In this document: piece by piece, positions 34,694 to 46,372 of the stretch
How positions within the stretch are numbered: position 1 is the first letter of the stretch
How the letters are laid out: every line of letters begins with the position of its first letter
Source of the DNA: Pseudoscleropodium purum
Taxonomy: Eukaryota; Streptophyta; Bryopsida; Hypnales; Brachytheciaceae
Reading direction: 5' to 3'
Assembly: GCA_963969395.1 (NCBI GenBank)
Contig: OZ017801.1
Location: forward strand, 684,501-748,500
Length of the DNA: 64,000 nucleotides
The notes under the pieces: generated by a model
Told to the model about the DNA's origin: nothing
What the model saw: only the letters and a program-made list of their open reading frames with translations
Databases searched by the model: none
Program-made: the position numbers and the translations under genes

Positions 34694-37600
34694 CAAAGAA
34701 GAATATTTTTAGTGATTTTTTTGGGATTTTTTCTATAAAAATACAAATTTATGATTAATTTGCCAACCAATATAACATTATTTTATAGTGGTAAAAAAAT
34801 TAATTTAGTATTTATGAGAAAAAAATTAGCTTCTTCATTCATAGAAAAATTTGTAGTATTAGTACTCCTTTTCTCTTAAAACTAGTCTAACAAATTTTTT
34901 ATTGTATGATGTGCATTCTTTAATTTGTAATAATAATTATAGAATATTTACCTCATTATTTATATATGAAAGGCATTTTTTTGCCTTGTTGAAGAACATT
35001 ACAAAATAAATAGGTTATATTGTTTATTTTTGTATCAAATTTTTCAATAAATAGAATTATTTTAAAGCAAAAAAAAATCTAGATTTAACCAACTACAAAA
35101 AATAAAAATAAAAATTAATCAAATTCATTCTTCGTTGAAAGCATTGATTGTTTGAGTTTGCTACAATAGTTTTATCCTTTTTCAATCATATTTTAATTCA
35201 AATGATACCTTTTATCACTATGATGATTATTCATTAGTGTCTTTTTAAGATGTATAATTTTGCTTAGAACCTTGGCCAATGAATATGTGATTATTTCAAA
35301 ACCATTATTTTCACTTCTAATAGGGCATTGTTATAACATTAAGCACAATGTAGCATATTATGTGTTTGATTTTTATGTTGACAATATATTATTCACTGAA
35401 CACATATAAACTGTGTCACGTCAAACAAAAAATGCCATGACTTCATAGAATTTTATCTTGTCAACATGACCAATGTGTAATGATTCAAACAATTGACATT
35501 CATTATAAGACCTAAATCAATACAAATAAAAAAATTGATCTAGCCATGAGTCCTCTCATAGTTTCACAAATAAACCATCCTCACTCTTCATGGAATTGTG
35601 ATATATAATATTTAATAATAAAAAAAGACTATTACTATAGATTATATTGGCTAACTGAAGGTCAACAAGCAAGTTATTGCAATGTCCTTGAAATAACAAT
35701 AAATTAAAGAATTAACAACCAATGAAACGCATTGAATAGATAAAGATACTTCAATTGCCAATAACCAACACAATAATTATTGAGAGTTTACTACAACAAG
35801 TCTTTGAGCCTTGTCTAAACATTGTGAGAAAGTGTCTTAGTTACCACCCCTAATAATTCCATGAATTCATATCAAGGATAGTATTATAAATGGATAGTCT
35901 CATATAAAACTCGCCAATGTGAGAAATAATACTATACTTCAATTAAAAGCAAGAAAATTCAATTCACACTACAAGTACACCAAGCTATGATTTAGAATTT
36001 TTTTAATATTCAGTTATGACTTCCTAAGAATCCAACCTAAGAATTTATCATATTGAAGATTAATGTTATTATTACCTTCTATATTATTCATATGTTGTGC
36101 TACACTACTACTTTTATTTGCCACCCTTTTTTTTAGACAATAAATTCAACAGACATTGGAAAATAAATCTTGAAACAACTTTGGTAGAGACAATAGACAA
36201 AAGAATTCTAAAATTTTATATTACCAACCCCATTTTTACCTCCTTGCAATCTTCAATGCAATATATCAAGACACCTCACTTTGTCACCCATTCAAAAACT
36301 ACTTCGTAACTTGACACAATGTAAGCCAATGAAGTAATTTTTCTAGTATAGATTGTGCAAATTGTACCGAGTAAGCTACACACTCGTACCTCATGAAGAC
36401 TAAACCTATGATCTCATGGTCTTTTTCCTCGCGTCAATTTTTTGTGCCTCAAGTATCTTACCCTTGCACTTCATCTCCTTCCGAGCTAACTCTAGCACCT
36501 CTTCAATCCGTCATCTTCTCGACTTTTTTCTTCATTAAGAATGAAATTGATGCAACTTGCACCACTTTGGCAACAACATCCACTCCAATGTCCTCATCAT
36601 CAGAATCTATGGCAAACAATACTTACTAAAACAACAAGGTTGCAAATGCACTACAAATAAAACACAATTTTAAACGAAAAAAGAAAGAAGACCTTTGGAC
36701 TTTAGGGTTCCTATAAAAAATAGTGATGGATGTTGTGGATGCTTGATTACCCACTCTTGGTAAAGAAGCAAATACAATCAAGTTTTTAGCTTTTATCCAC
36801 TTTTGACTTAAGGGGATGTTGTGAGTGCGATCCACTGTGCCTTCGAAGCAATGGATCTTGCTAGTGTTTTTAGTTTTGTGGATGGAGAAAAGAAATGCCT
36901 AAAGATGCGATGATTGACTTGCCAACTAACTATCAATTATTGATTTATTGTGGCCAAGGGTGAAATTCTACAATCGCATGTACCTTCTCTATAGGGGTGG
37001 TTGGCAACAATCCCATTAATCTCCAGTAATTGGGATTGGAAATTCCTACATTTCTTTTGTAAAAACGTAACTCACTTTTTACTTTGGTTTTTAATAAGGC
37101 TATAGATTTCTACTCGTAATGCTAATTCCGGGTTCTACTACTAATTCTAAGTCTTGACCTCAAATTCTACTACCAATGCTCTTTTTCCTACTCTACAAGT
37201 TTATAACTTTAACTTTCCAATCTTTACTATTCTCTACTTGCTACTTGCCAATTAGAACTAACTAGATAAATCAATGCTACTTATGGTGGGACCACCAAGG
37301 GTTAAGTCAATGATTCACCTCTTCACCGTCGATGTTAAGAAGGGTCTTGTCCATGTCTACATACGCCTCCTCCAACTTGATTGTGGTCCTTACTTGGGGT
37401 CATGTTGTTCCTTTTTTTCTTACTTCAAGGCTCGCCGCCTTCTTTTCCCTAAAAAAAGAATGACTACACCTGCATGATCTTACCTCCTTCTTTTTTCTTC
37501 TCCTTGTTTCTTTTTCTTTTCCTTCACTTCTTCTACACTAAGACTATTCCACCAAATGTATTGATGGTGTCTTATAACTATATATCTAAACCCTAAGGCT

Positions 37601-37958
37601 CCTTAATGGTGCCCTTCCTCCTTCTTACACTTCCTTCCTTTGTATCATTCAATTTTCTTTCCAAAAATCATAAAGGATTCCTTAGATTGCTTCTCTAAGT
37701 CTATCTAATCTTTTAGTTAGGCTCACTATTGATTGTCTCCTCCTCCTTGTCTCCTATTTCATCTTCTCTTCTCCTAATCTTCTTCCATTGTTGGTTTCTT
37801 GTCTTGATTGATTGGTGGATGAGAAAGCGGACATGTGGTGCAGGTGTGATTCGTGGAGGGGTTTATTCCATTTTCCTTCCCTCTGTAATTATTGAATTTA
37901 GGTGGGCTTTTGTTGTTGCTCATTTGATTTTCTTCCCTCTTTTCTAATCCCTCCAAGA
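34694..37958. other. Intergenic DNA, no gene seen
   Basis: AT-rich to about 36300, then more balanced. A block CCAACCAA(C/T)ATAACATT occurs at 34498 and 34768, which suggests another small duplication. Plus-strand frames at 36097-36629, 37274-37477 and 37729-37947 have no recognised signature. Confidence 0.4.
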
Positions 37959-38690
37959 TCTCTACTAGCTTTGGATGCTCATTGGCTCCCTCAGACCTTC
38001 CTTGGCCCTTGGTACCCTCGTTGGCCTTTTGGACCCTCACTAGCTCTCTTAGTGCCCTCCTGGCTCTCGGACCCTCATTGCTCCTTTGGTGCCCTCTTAG
38101 CTCTCGGGCCCTCACTACTCCCTCGGTACACTTACTGCCCTAGTACTTGAAAGTTTGATACTTGGAGGCCAATACCCTTACTAGCTCTCGGTACCCTCAC
38201 TACTTTCTCAAACCCTCATTGACCTTACTGTATTGGCTCTCTCAGACTCTCTATTCCGAAACCCTTACTACTCTGGTACCTTCACTAGCTCCCCTAGTAT
38301 CCTCTACTCTTGGTACCTTTACTGCCCAATACTCGGAAGCCGATCCCCTTACTGGCTTTTGATACCTTCACAGCTCTCTCGAATCCTTACTAGCTCTCTT
38401 GGACTCTCTACTCCCAGACCTTTACTGCCTTGGTACCTTTACTGGCTCCCTCGGTACCCTTAGTAGCTCTCAGTACCCTCCCTACTTTTCTAGACCCTTA
38501 CTAACTTGGCCTTATTGGCTCTCTCAGACCCTTACAGGTTCTCTTGGACTCTCTACTCTTGGACCTTTATTGCCTTGATACCCTCTACTCATAGACCCTT
38601 ATTGCTCGGCCCTACTAGCTCTTTTGGACTTTCTACTTCGAACCCTCATTGTCTAGCATTATTAGCCCTTAGACCCTCTTTTTAGGTTCT
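37959..38690. repeat. Degenerate C/T-rich minisatellite (GGACCCTCACTAGCTCTCT-like units)
   Basis: Short phrases such as GGTACCCTCACTA, GCTCTC(T/G)(T/C)GGACCCT, CTCTACTC and CTTACTGCC recur in shuffled order for about 730 bp. The strand asymmetry (C/T rich on plus) is strong and contrasts with the flanks. The minus-strand frame 37774-38115, rich in Arg/Glu/Gly, is a by-product of the repeat. Confidence 0.8.
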
Positions 38691-38707
38691 TTCAAGGGAA
38701 CCCATTC

Positions 38708-38983
38708 CATCACAAAGTTTAAACCCTACGGTTTGTCAACAATTATCATGTGGTTATTGTTGTTTCATGGGTTTGTACATTAATTACAATTTATTGCATC
38801 ATTACAATATATTACCTTGCATTGTTATTGCATCGTTACAATGCATTACTTGCAATTGCATCATAACAATGCAAAGTAATGCATTGCAATGATGCGATAA
38901 ATTGTAATTAACATGCAAATCTATGAAACAATGATAACCACATGATAACTATTGACAAACCGTAGAGTCTAAACTTTGTGATG
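38708..38983. mobile_element. 276-bp foldback MITE, copy 1
   Basis: Begins CATCACAAAGTTTAAACCCT and ends with the reverse complement ...TAAACTTTGTGATG. The inverted arms extend through ACGGTTTGTCAA, ATCATGTGGTTAT and TTAATTACAATTTAT almost to the centre, where GCATTACTT / AAGTAATGC continue the pairing. The length is identical to the copy at 46097-46372. No clear target-site duplication flanks it. Confidence 0.88.
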
Positions 38984-41900
38984 TCAATCAAAGAAAAATT
39001 GGATTTTTAGTATTAAGGCGAGAGCTTTGCCATGGGGGGGTTTAAGCCCAATTTTTGGACATGCCACTATTTTGACTTGGTTATTGGATAGGATCTGCCT
39101 CCTCCATGAACCCATACTACTCTTAGAAACTAAACTTTGAACTTTTCTAAGAAGGTCTTGGAAACTAGACTTTAGAATTACGCTCTATGGAGGTTCAAAG
39201 CTTCGCTGTTAGATTGGTTTTAACACCAATTGTAGGACTTAGCAATACTCTGGGATTTGTAGCTCCGTCATATGGAACTTTTTAAGACATATTGTAGGGC
39301 TTGACCTAGTCATAGGTTCAAAACTTTGTCGTCTCGGAGGGGGCCCACTCCATAGAAGAAACTTTGGCACAAAATAGGAACACTCTATTAAGAAAGACAC
39401 GTGGAAAAAAAGGGGGGTTATGCATACAATACGACTCTTCACTAGATGACACAACTTATACACTAAAGACCCCCCAAAGCGGCATTGCCAAAGTACAGTG
39501 CAGGTTATTCTAAGATTAATACAAGATGCAAAGAAAAAGATCCCTAGGCCACACAAGCTAACTCACAAGTTCCAAAGAGGCTTCTTGCTTCACCCCTCAA
39601 CATACAAAAGTACACAAAGACAAAGTAGAAGGAACCCCAAGGACCTTCAAGAGCTTGAAATAGAACAACAAAGGGAGCCAAAAGTGCTCCGAAAACACTG
39701 TAGAGGCTCTTGGCTTCAAATGCTAAAATATTCAAAACAACTTGGACCCACGGATCCAACAACAAAATAAAGAGGGTGATTTTAGAGAGGGAAATGGAGC
39801 CCTTAAATAGGTTTCTAAGGGACCACTCCCCTCCCTCCCTAAATTCCTAATAGTAACCTTATCAACTTGGATTTTCATCCTCATCCTTAAAGATTTTCAT
39901 CCTAGTCCTGAACTTTTGACTATCTACCATTTCGGTAGACCAACATCCTAAATTTTGAAGATTAACTTGAAATGCTAAACGAATTGCGCCTTTGGCTTCA
40001 AATCACCATTTTAAGTCCATGTCCCTTCTTCCCCCCTTACTGAGACCAAAAATCCAACAAAGGCGAGTGTAGATTAAAAACCAAGTTGTTGTAAATTTTC
40101 AACTCTTGGTGGTTTCCTATTTTGAAAAAAGTAACTAGCTTGTGGTTTCCCATAGGTACAATAGAGTAAGAAAAGGCTTCTTGTTGACTTCATTTCGCCG
40201 TCGTGTGTCCCTGAAGCGCCAATCAACATCACGGGGACCCCACCATGTGACTAATTCCCAAAGAATCTGGCTGGTTCAAGTACTTGATGCTATTGGAATG
40301 TCACAAAATTTGGTGGAGCACATTATTAGCATAAAACAAGTTAGTCTAATTTTTAGTGAGATTTTCCCGTAACTTGGATAATTTCCAAGAATTTTCTATT
40401 GGAGGTTAGGATGGTTGATTGCCCAAAAGAGGTTCTTCTACAAGTCGGAAGATATCGGAAATTTCTAGGAGACTTCTCAGGGAGTCTCATGGAAGGCATG
40501 CATGTCCGGTTAGTACCTGGCACACTTAGTTAGTGGAGATCCAAATTGGCCATCTCCTTAAATTGTTGATGGTACAAGAATCTTTTGCAAATGAGGAAAT
40601 TTTGGAAAACCGATTTTGTTGTTAAACTCCTAGTATGGGATTTACCTTAGAACACCATTTTTAGGTAATAGATTCCTCTACGGCCCCATCCTTCATTTGT
40701 AACACTTGCATATTAACAATTGGGGGTTCTTGGGAATTCATCGTTCTAATGGGGAATTCAAAACCTAACTCTAAGACCCGACCTATTGGCCTCGCTATGG
40801 ATCCCTTGGACCGACTTAGCCGTGAGTTACCACATTCATGGTGGGAATTAGTCCTTCTAAGGTTGTGTGGCTAAACCCTTCAAAACCCGCTATTTTGTGA
40901 TTATCCTTCTATTCCTAGGCTAGTTTTGGGGGAGTTGTACGTATACAAACAAAACTAGACCAAATACTATAATGGGCTTGTCACAACCCTATTTTGGTTC
41001 TACACTCTTTTTATGGCTTTTGCATACTTTTATCTACTTTAAATTGCAATTAAAAACAAAAAAATCTCTGAGTCCCAACTAATGAATTTGGAGCTTACAG
41101 ATGCTCATGAAAATAACAAGGATTTTTTAACACTTTAAAGTTCATTCCACCTCTATTATGTGCATGAAGCTACAATGCCATTATACCAGCAAATTCAACA
41201 CAGTAAATGTAGGAATTAATGCTTAGCATTGAAGATCAAAGTTCACAACATACATTCTATAATGTCCATAGACTTGGCAAAATACTCAAATGCATTGTAT
41301 AAGTTAATGGCAAACTAATGTTTGCAATCAAAGTAAGCTATGACTATGGGATAGTGGGAGTTAATGCTATTGCAACTCTTCATGGTGATAAAAGTGGAAA
41401 GACAAGTGTAGGAGACGTACATTGAATGCAAAGAGTGGTGAACTAAAGGTAAGAAGTACAGCTATAAAGGCACAAGACTTGGCAATAAAACCCTATTCCG
41501 ATTGCTAGTTCATGGCCAACCTTGCACCTATCCCATTCTTTATATTGCTTGAGAAGCAAATTGCCAATCAAAATCTCATCCCAAATTAAATAGTCATTTT
41601 GCCAAGAAAGAACCTTTCTAGGGATTCATGGGAATGCTTGTAATTGAGCAAGTAATGCTAAAAAATCATGGAGCAATAGATCATGATCTTAGCATTGTCC
41701 AAAAAAAGATGCTATCTTTGTCCATGCTAGCACTACAACATCCTTCCCTTGCCTCATGTTTACCAACTCGAAGAATTTTTGGCATTGTAAATGTCAAACA
41801 TGCAATCTAGGCATAAGTATCTTTACACACAAAAACGTGGTAAGATGACACGGATTATTATTCCAGAAAATTCCAAATGCTCTTCTAAACTTTAGTATCC

Positions 41901-42490
41901 AGATGGTCTCTTCCTCCACTTGAAACCACTCTCTTCTTCTTGTTTTTTGGATCCAACTACTATTTGGATTCTAATCTGGATCAAGTCTCACCCAGTTTCT
42001 GATGACAACTCTTCAATATACTGGTTTTCAATTTCTCTGTTTTACCATCAGAGGGTCTGGTGTTGATCTTTTGAGGGGTAGGGACTTCATCACTCTTGTT
42101 TTCACACTCACTAGACTAACAGAAACAAACAAACACCCAAGTAATCAAGGTGATGCAGCATAGAAAAAAGATCCAGATCCTCACAATGTTCTAGATGGCT
42201 AATCCGAAATGCATGTCACTCAAGACTGCGTTCACTCCTCTTTACTACAACGACACATCTCAAGCATCCAGAACTAACACGAAGGTAGTTATTCTAGATG
42301 TAAGACGGATTTTAAAGTTGGCAGACATTTCGGTGAGTGGAATTTTGCTGGCGATCGCTAATCTCCACATGGAATTGTTTCCAATTCTGGATCTGCATTC
42401 ATACTACTCTTCAATACAACCGGATTACCGTTCTAGTAGTTTAAAAGCACAACGCGCAGCTCCTCAGTCATGAATCTAATACTATTATAA
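38984..42490. other. Intergenic DNA, no gene supported
   Basis: Moderate GC with phrases such as TTTGAACTTTTC/GGTTCAAAGCTTC, which suggest further old repeats near 39000-39350. Frames at 39239-39770 overlap on both strands; 42195-42473 (plus) is open for 92 codons but matches no family I know. This stretch may be remnant retroelement DNA next to the decayed coding region that follows. Confidence 0.35.
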
Positions 42491-42913
42491 TAGTACTCCC
42501 TCAATCCGATCCAGTTACCTAGGGATTTGGATTCCTCTTCAATCATCTTTTTTACATCTCAACATTCCAAGCAAATAAACCAATACAATCCGTACATACA
42601 TGTCAAAGCCCGAATGTCCAATTGGTGACTCAAATTAAAGAAAGGAATGAAATACAATTGAAAATGCTTTAGGATGGAATGAGAGGACAACAAACTCCTC
42701 TACCTTTAAAAACCAAAATCAAAACCAAAGTCAATGCCTAAAAAGCCAAAAAAGCACCTTGGAAATCAAGATAATCAAACAATGAACACCCTGGGATATT
42801 TGGAAAGTTCACAATCCAACTGGCCCTAGAAATCTGGATTCTAAAATTTGGACATCCGGGCTTACACTTAGGAAACCCGTTTTGGAATGAAATCCTAATT
42901 AATCACCTACCAT

Positions 42914-44885
42914 CTATCTACCCTGCCTTGTCTTCTTCGTATTGCTTCCGCTTTGATTGTCCAAAGTCTTCACCGAAGTCTTCATCGGTGGATTCTTTGC
43001 TGTTGATCGGGTCTGAAGTTTCCATTGAATTTCTGGAGGTGAGTCTTTAGATTCTGTCTCTTCCTCGGATCTGGACTTCAACACATCCTCTTCCGACTCC
43101 TCCATCTCATGAATCTACAGATCTTTGGCTTGTGACGACTCACTCAACTCAATCTCCATGCAATCCCGCTTTGGTGTTGAATGCTACATGTACGAGAAGT
43201 CTTTCAGATGAGATCGGGCCAGATTTGTCATTGCTCCAATTCGCGCATGAAGATTGTTGCGAATAATCAATCTAAGTGCTATAAATTTTCTAGCCGTGAT
43301 TCTCCAAGGTAGTGGAAGAATTGGGACGGAAACTCCTTACTTTGTTGAAACGGACTTTCCACTTGCTTTTCTCTCTGGCTTAGATCCTACTAGTCTTATT
43401 GGAATTTGCACTTGACTGATTGATGGACCCACAGCTGGAGTGAGGATAGACTTCAACCCTTCTGATTGTGGCTAAACCGGACTACTAGAAGCTTGCTAGA
43501 CTGGAGTCTGTCAAACTAGAGTATCCTGGAATATGCTTCTAGGGACTTCCGGAAACACTTCTAAATCTATAGCCTGTTCCGGATTGAAGTACCTTAGCAA
43601 TTTGCGCATATTCCTCAAGATAACTCCCATCAGGGCTTTGAAGTCGATCAAGATCTTAACCATTCTCAATCTAATCATATGACCTTTCTTCTCCAACCAG
43701 ACATTCTAGAGGTCAACTCTAATTACCACATGCTCTAGAACCATGACAAGTTCCTTGAGGTTGTAGACGAGTCGAAGAGCCTCCATCTCCTTCTGTTTCA
43801 TTATGTTTAGCTCCCCTTCCGTCCACTCCAATTGGGACTTGAGGCTATCCCTTTCCTCTTGCAACTTTCGGATCCGTTCCTCCTTTTGTCGAAATTCTTC
43901 CGGATCTGGTCGTTTTTGGATTTCCTCCAAAATTTGGTCCAGCTCCACCTTGAGTTCACTCGAGATGAGGAGTATATGATCCTCCAGGTCGCCATACATC
44001 TGTTTGACCTACTACATCCACTAGATTCTAGCTTCAAAGAAATTCAGGTCTTTATAATATTCTAGATCCGGAATTGGCTCTCCTCTATCCGGTATTGGCG
44101 CCTTCCCTTGTGCAGCCAGATCTGTGGACTTCCTTCATTTCCAGTCGACCGCTTTTTCTTCTTCCGGTTGTCCTTTTTCTTTGGATTCCTTCTCCTCCTT
44201 CTCTAGTTCCTTTATTAGGTCGTACTTTAGGATCCGACTCTAGTATTGTACTAAATGGTTTCCTGAGCACTCAAGACCTCCTTGTAATGATAGAGGTGGA
44301 ACAAATACGGGCAATAGGGTTGTGTTTTGCCCTAGCTACATAATCAGCTAGTTTGCCCACTACACCCTGAATCACTCTTCCCCAATGAACAATTCCGTCC
44401 TCTAAGGCCCTGAAGCTGGTGTTAGCCACTATAACTGTAACCCAGGTAGGCTTTTTTGGATATAAGATCAAAATGAGGAATTCTAGTACTCGTCTATGCC
44501 TCTCGTTCTTGCAATCACTGATGGCAAAACTTTCCTTTGTGTAAGCCTGACTCCGGAACTTTTCAGCTACGTACTTATCCGCCCTTTCGGCTAATCTGAG
44601 TCTGCTCTTTTTGAATGAATAGATATCCGCCTAGATGTCTTTCATCCAAGCTATGGGTTGATCTCTCACCGTCAACTCATACTGGTTCGGAACTCCGTAA
44701 ATGAGTTCCTAGATCATCTCCTTATTCTTTACACTCTATGGTCTTTATAATAATCCGACACACCCGATACACATGAGGTCTTTTTCTAAATGCGCTCGGT
44801 AGGCCGGATCGGAAGGAATGATTGGACAGACTATCTGAGTTGCCACTACAAACTTCCGTCTAGTCGGATCGCCAATTGCCACCAT
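42914..44885 (-). pseudogene. Decayed coding region with coiled-coil segment, probably retroelement-derived
   Basis: On the minus strand, protein-like stretches follow one another with stops or frame changes between them. They run from ATG 44885 (MVAIGDPTRRKFVVATQIVC), through segments near 44660-44470 (RLRLAERADKYVAEKF), 44471-44271 (WVTVIVANTSFRALEDGIVH), 44270-44085 (Lys/Arg-rich), 43999-43706 (an Arg/Glu/Lys/Leu coiled coil, RKLQEERDSLKSQL), 43696-43511 and 43105-42914 (acidic Ser/Glu-rich). Codon-like composition and higher GC than the surroundings support past coding. No polymerase, integrase, protease or zinc knuckle is recognised. It is broken and presumably inactive. Confidence 0.5.
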
Positions 44886-45039
44886 GAATCACCGACAGCC
44901 AACAACCTAATTTGGTGCAAAACAGCACCGACCTTTCCGTTCTCTCCTTATCTTGATCGCTAATTCACCACTCATCTTTCAACTATACGTCCACAAGGTT
45001 TAGCAACTAGAAAGGGAGAAAAAAAGAAGTAGCGGTGGG

Positions 45040-45047
45040 TTTAAATA
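45040..45047 (-). promoter_or_regulatory. TATA-like box TATTTAAA upstream of the decayed coding region
   Basis: On the minus strand GAGTATTTAAACCC lies about 155 bp before ATG 44885, in a GC-richer context where such a box stands out. It fits a former promoter of the decayed element. Inference from position only. Confidence 0.35.
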
Positions 45048-46096
45048 CTCGGTGCGCGGCCAACAATTCTCAATGGAGAACGGATAGAAGACGTTCCTCT
45101 AACAATACCCTAGTTCCCTAGATCAAAAGCCTAGAATGTAGGTTCCAGGAATCCGTAACTTTCCCGGATCCCAGATTTATATCGAATCCGTTTCCGTAAC
45201 ACTAATAACGATTCTAGCAATCTGGAAACTGACTATTTCTACAATAGTCCTAAGGTAGCCAAAATCTCTATAAGTTACCAAAAAATAAAAAAATTGTAAG
45301 TCTATCTAATCCTATTCTAAACTAATCCTATCCGGTTTGAGTTTCCGTGCTCCCATAGTAAATAGAAAATAATAGTAGAGTAATGCTCTTCCATTATTTG
45401 TAGATACCATTCATGTAGACTATCAATCACACCATCTACATTTCCCTACCTATTTAAGTGTTACAATAGCTTTTGTTGCTCTACTACATACATATCATCT
45501 TCTCAAATGCCACCATTTGCATCTTGATGGGAAACAAATTTGATGGAATCCATATAATTATTGTTGTGTGTACTCAACATCAAATGTAACCGAAGCATGA
45601 TGATACCCATAGTGTAACAAAAGAACAATCACATACAATGTTGTGGCTAGCATAAAGAGAAACTAGAACATTCTCTCTAGTATGTTGTCTTTGGCCATAT
45701 TCTTCGCATCAAAAACAATTAAATTGACCAAAACTCACCTCTACTTTTTCATTGAAGTTGTGCAAGATGATTGTAGGATATACCAACTAGTCTTCACATC
45801 TTTGGAAATTCCAAAAAAGACCTTTCCATTTTAGGTGAAGAATATATCCTAAGCAGTATAATTGATGCCAATGCCAATTGTATTTCCAATTGTAAATTCC
45901 TACCCATAAGGCTCGTTCTATTGTTGCCTATGGTAGAACTTTCTACCATTGCTATGATAGCCATAGATATTTTCTTTCCATTCTAGCTACTTTGAATTCT
46001 TAAAGTGCTCACCCATAAACCCAATGGTACTATGGTGCTTTTGCCTACGGTTTTTAACTATCATTTCAAAGTATTAGAGCAGTTGGTGGCTAAGCA
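45048..46096. other. Intergenic or remnant element DNA
   Basis: GC falls from about 45360 onward. Near 46070 AAGTATTAGAGCAGTTGG loosely resembles a tRNA-Met primer-binding site, but no long terminal repeats could be matched. No gene is seen. Confidence 0.35.
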
Positions 46097-46372
46097 CATC
46101 ACAAAGTTTAGACCCTACGGTTTGTCAACAATTATCATGTGGTTATCATTGTTTCATGGGTTCACATGTTAATTACAATTTATCGCATCATTATGATGCA
46201 TTACTTCACATCGTTATCACATCGCTACAATGCATTACTTGCAATTGCATCATAACAATGCAAAGTAATGCATTGTAATGATGCGAGAAATTGTAATTAA
46301 CATGTGAACCCATGAAACAATGATAACCACATGACAATTGTTGACAAACCGTAGGGTCTAAACTTTGTGATG
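46097..46372. mobile_element. 276-bp foldback MITE, copy 2
   Basis: Starts CATCACAAAGTTTAGACCCT and ends with its reverse complement. It is collinear with 38708-38983 over the full 276 bp with a modest number of substitutions. The arms of this copy are more similar to each other than those of copy 1, which suggests a younger insertion. Flanks contain GCTAA on both sides but not directly adjacent, so a target duplication is not established. Confidence 0.9.

Noticed and set aside
37774..38115. Arg/Glu/Gly-rich 113-codon frame as a coding gene
   Set aside because: It is translated minisatellite; the peptide repeats follow the DNA repeat.
46066..46085. Primer-binding-site-like AAGTATTAGAGCAGTTGG suggesting an LTR retrotransposon
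   Set aside because: Only about 9 of 12 positions match the usual tRNA-Met complement, no paired long terminal repeats were found, and a MITE follows at once.
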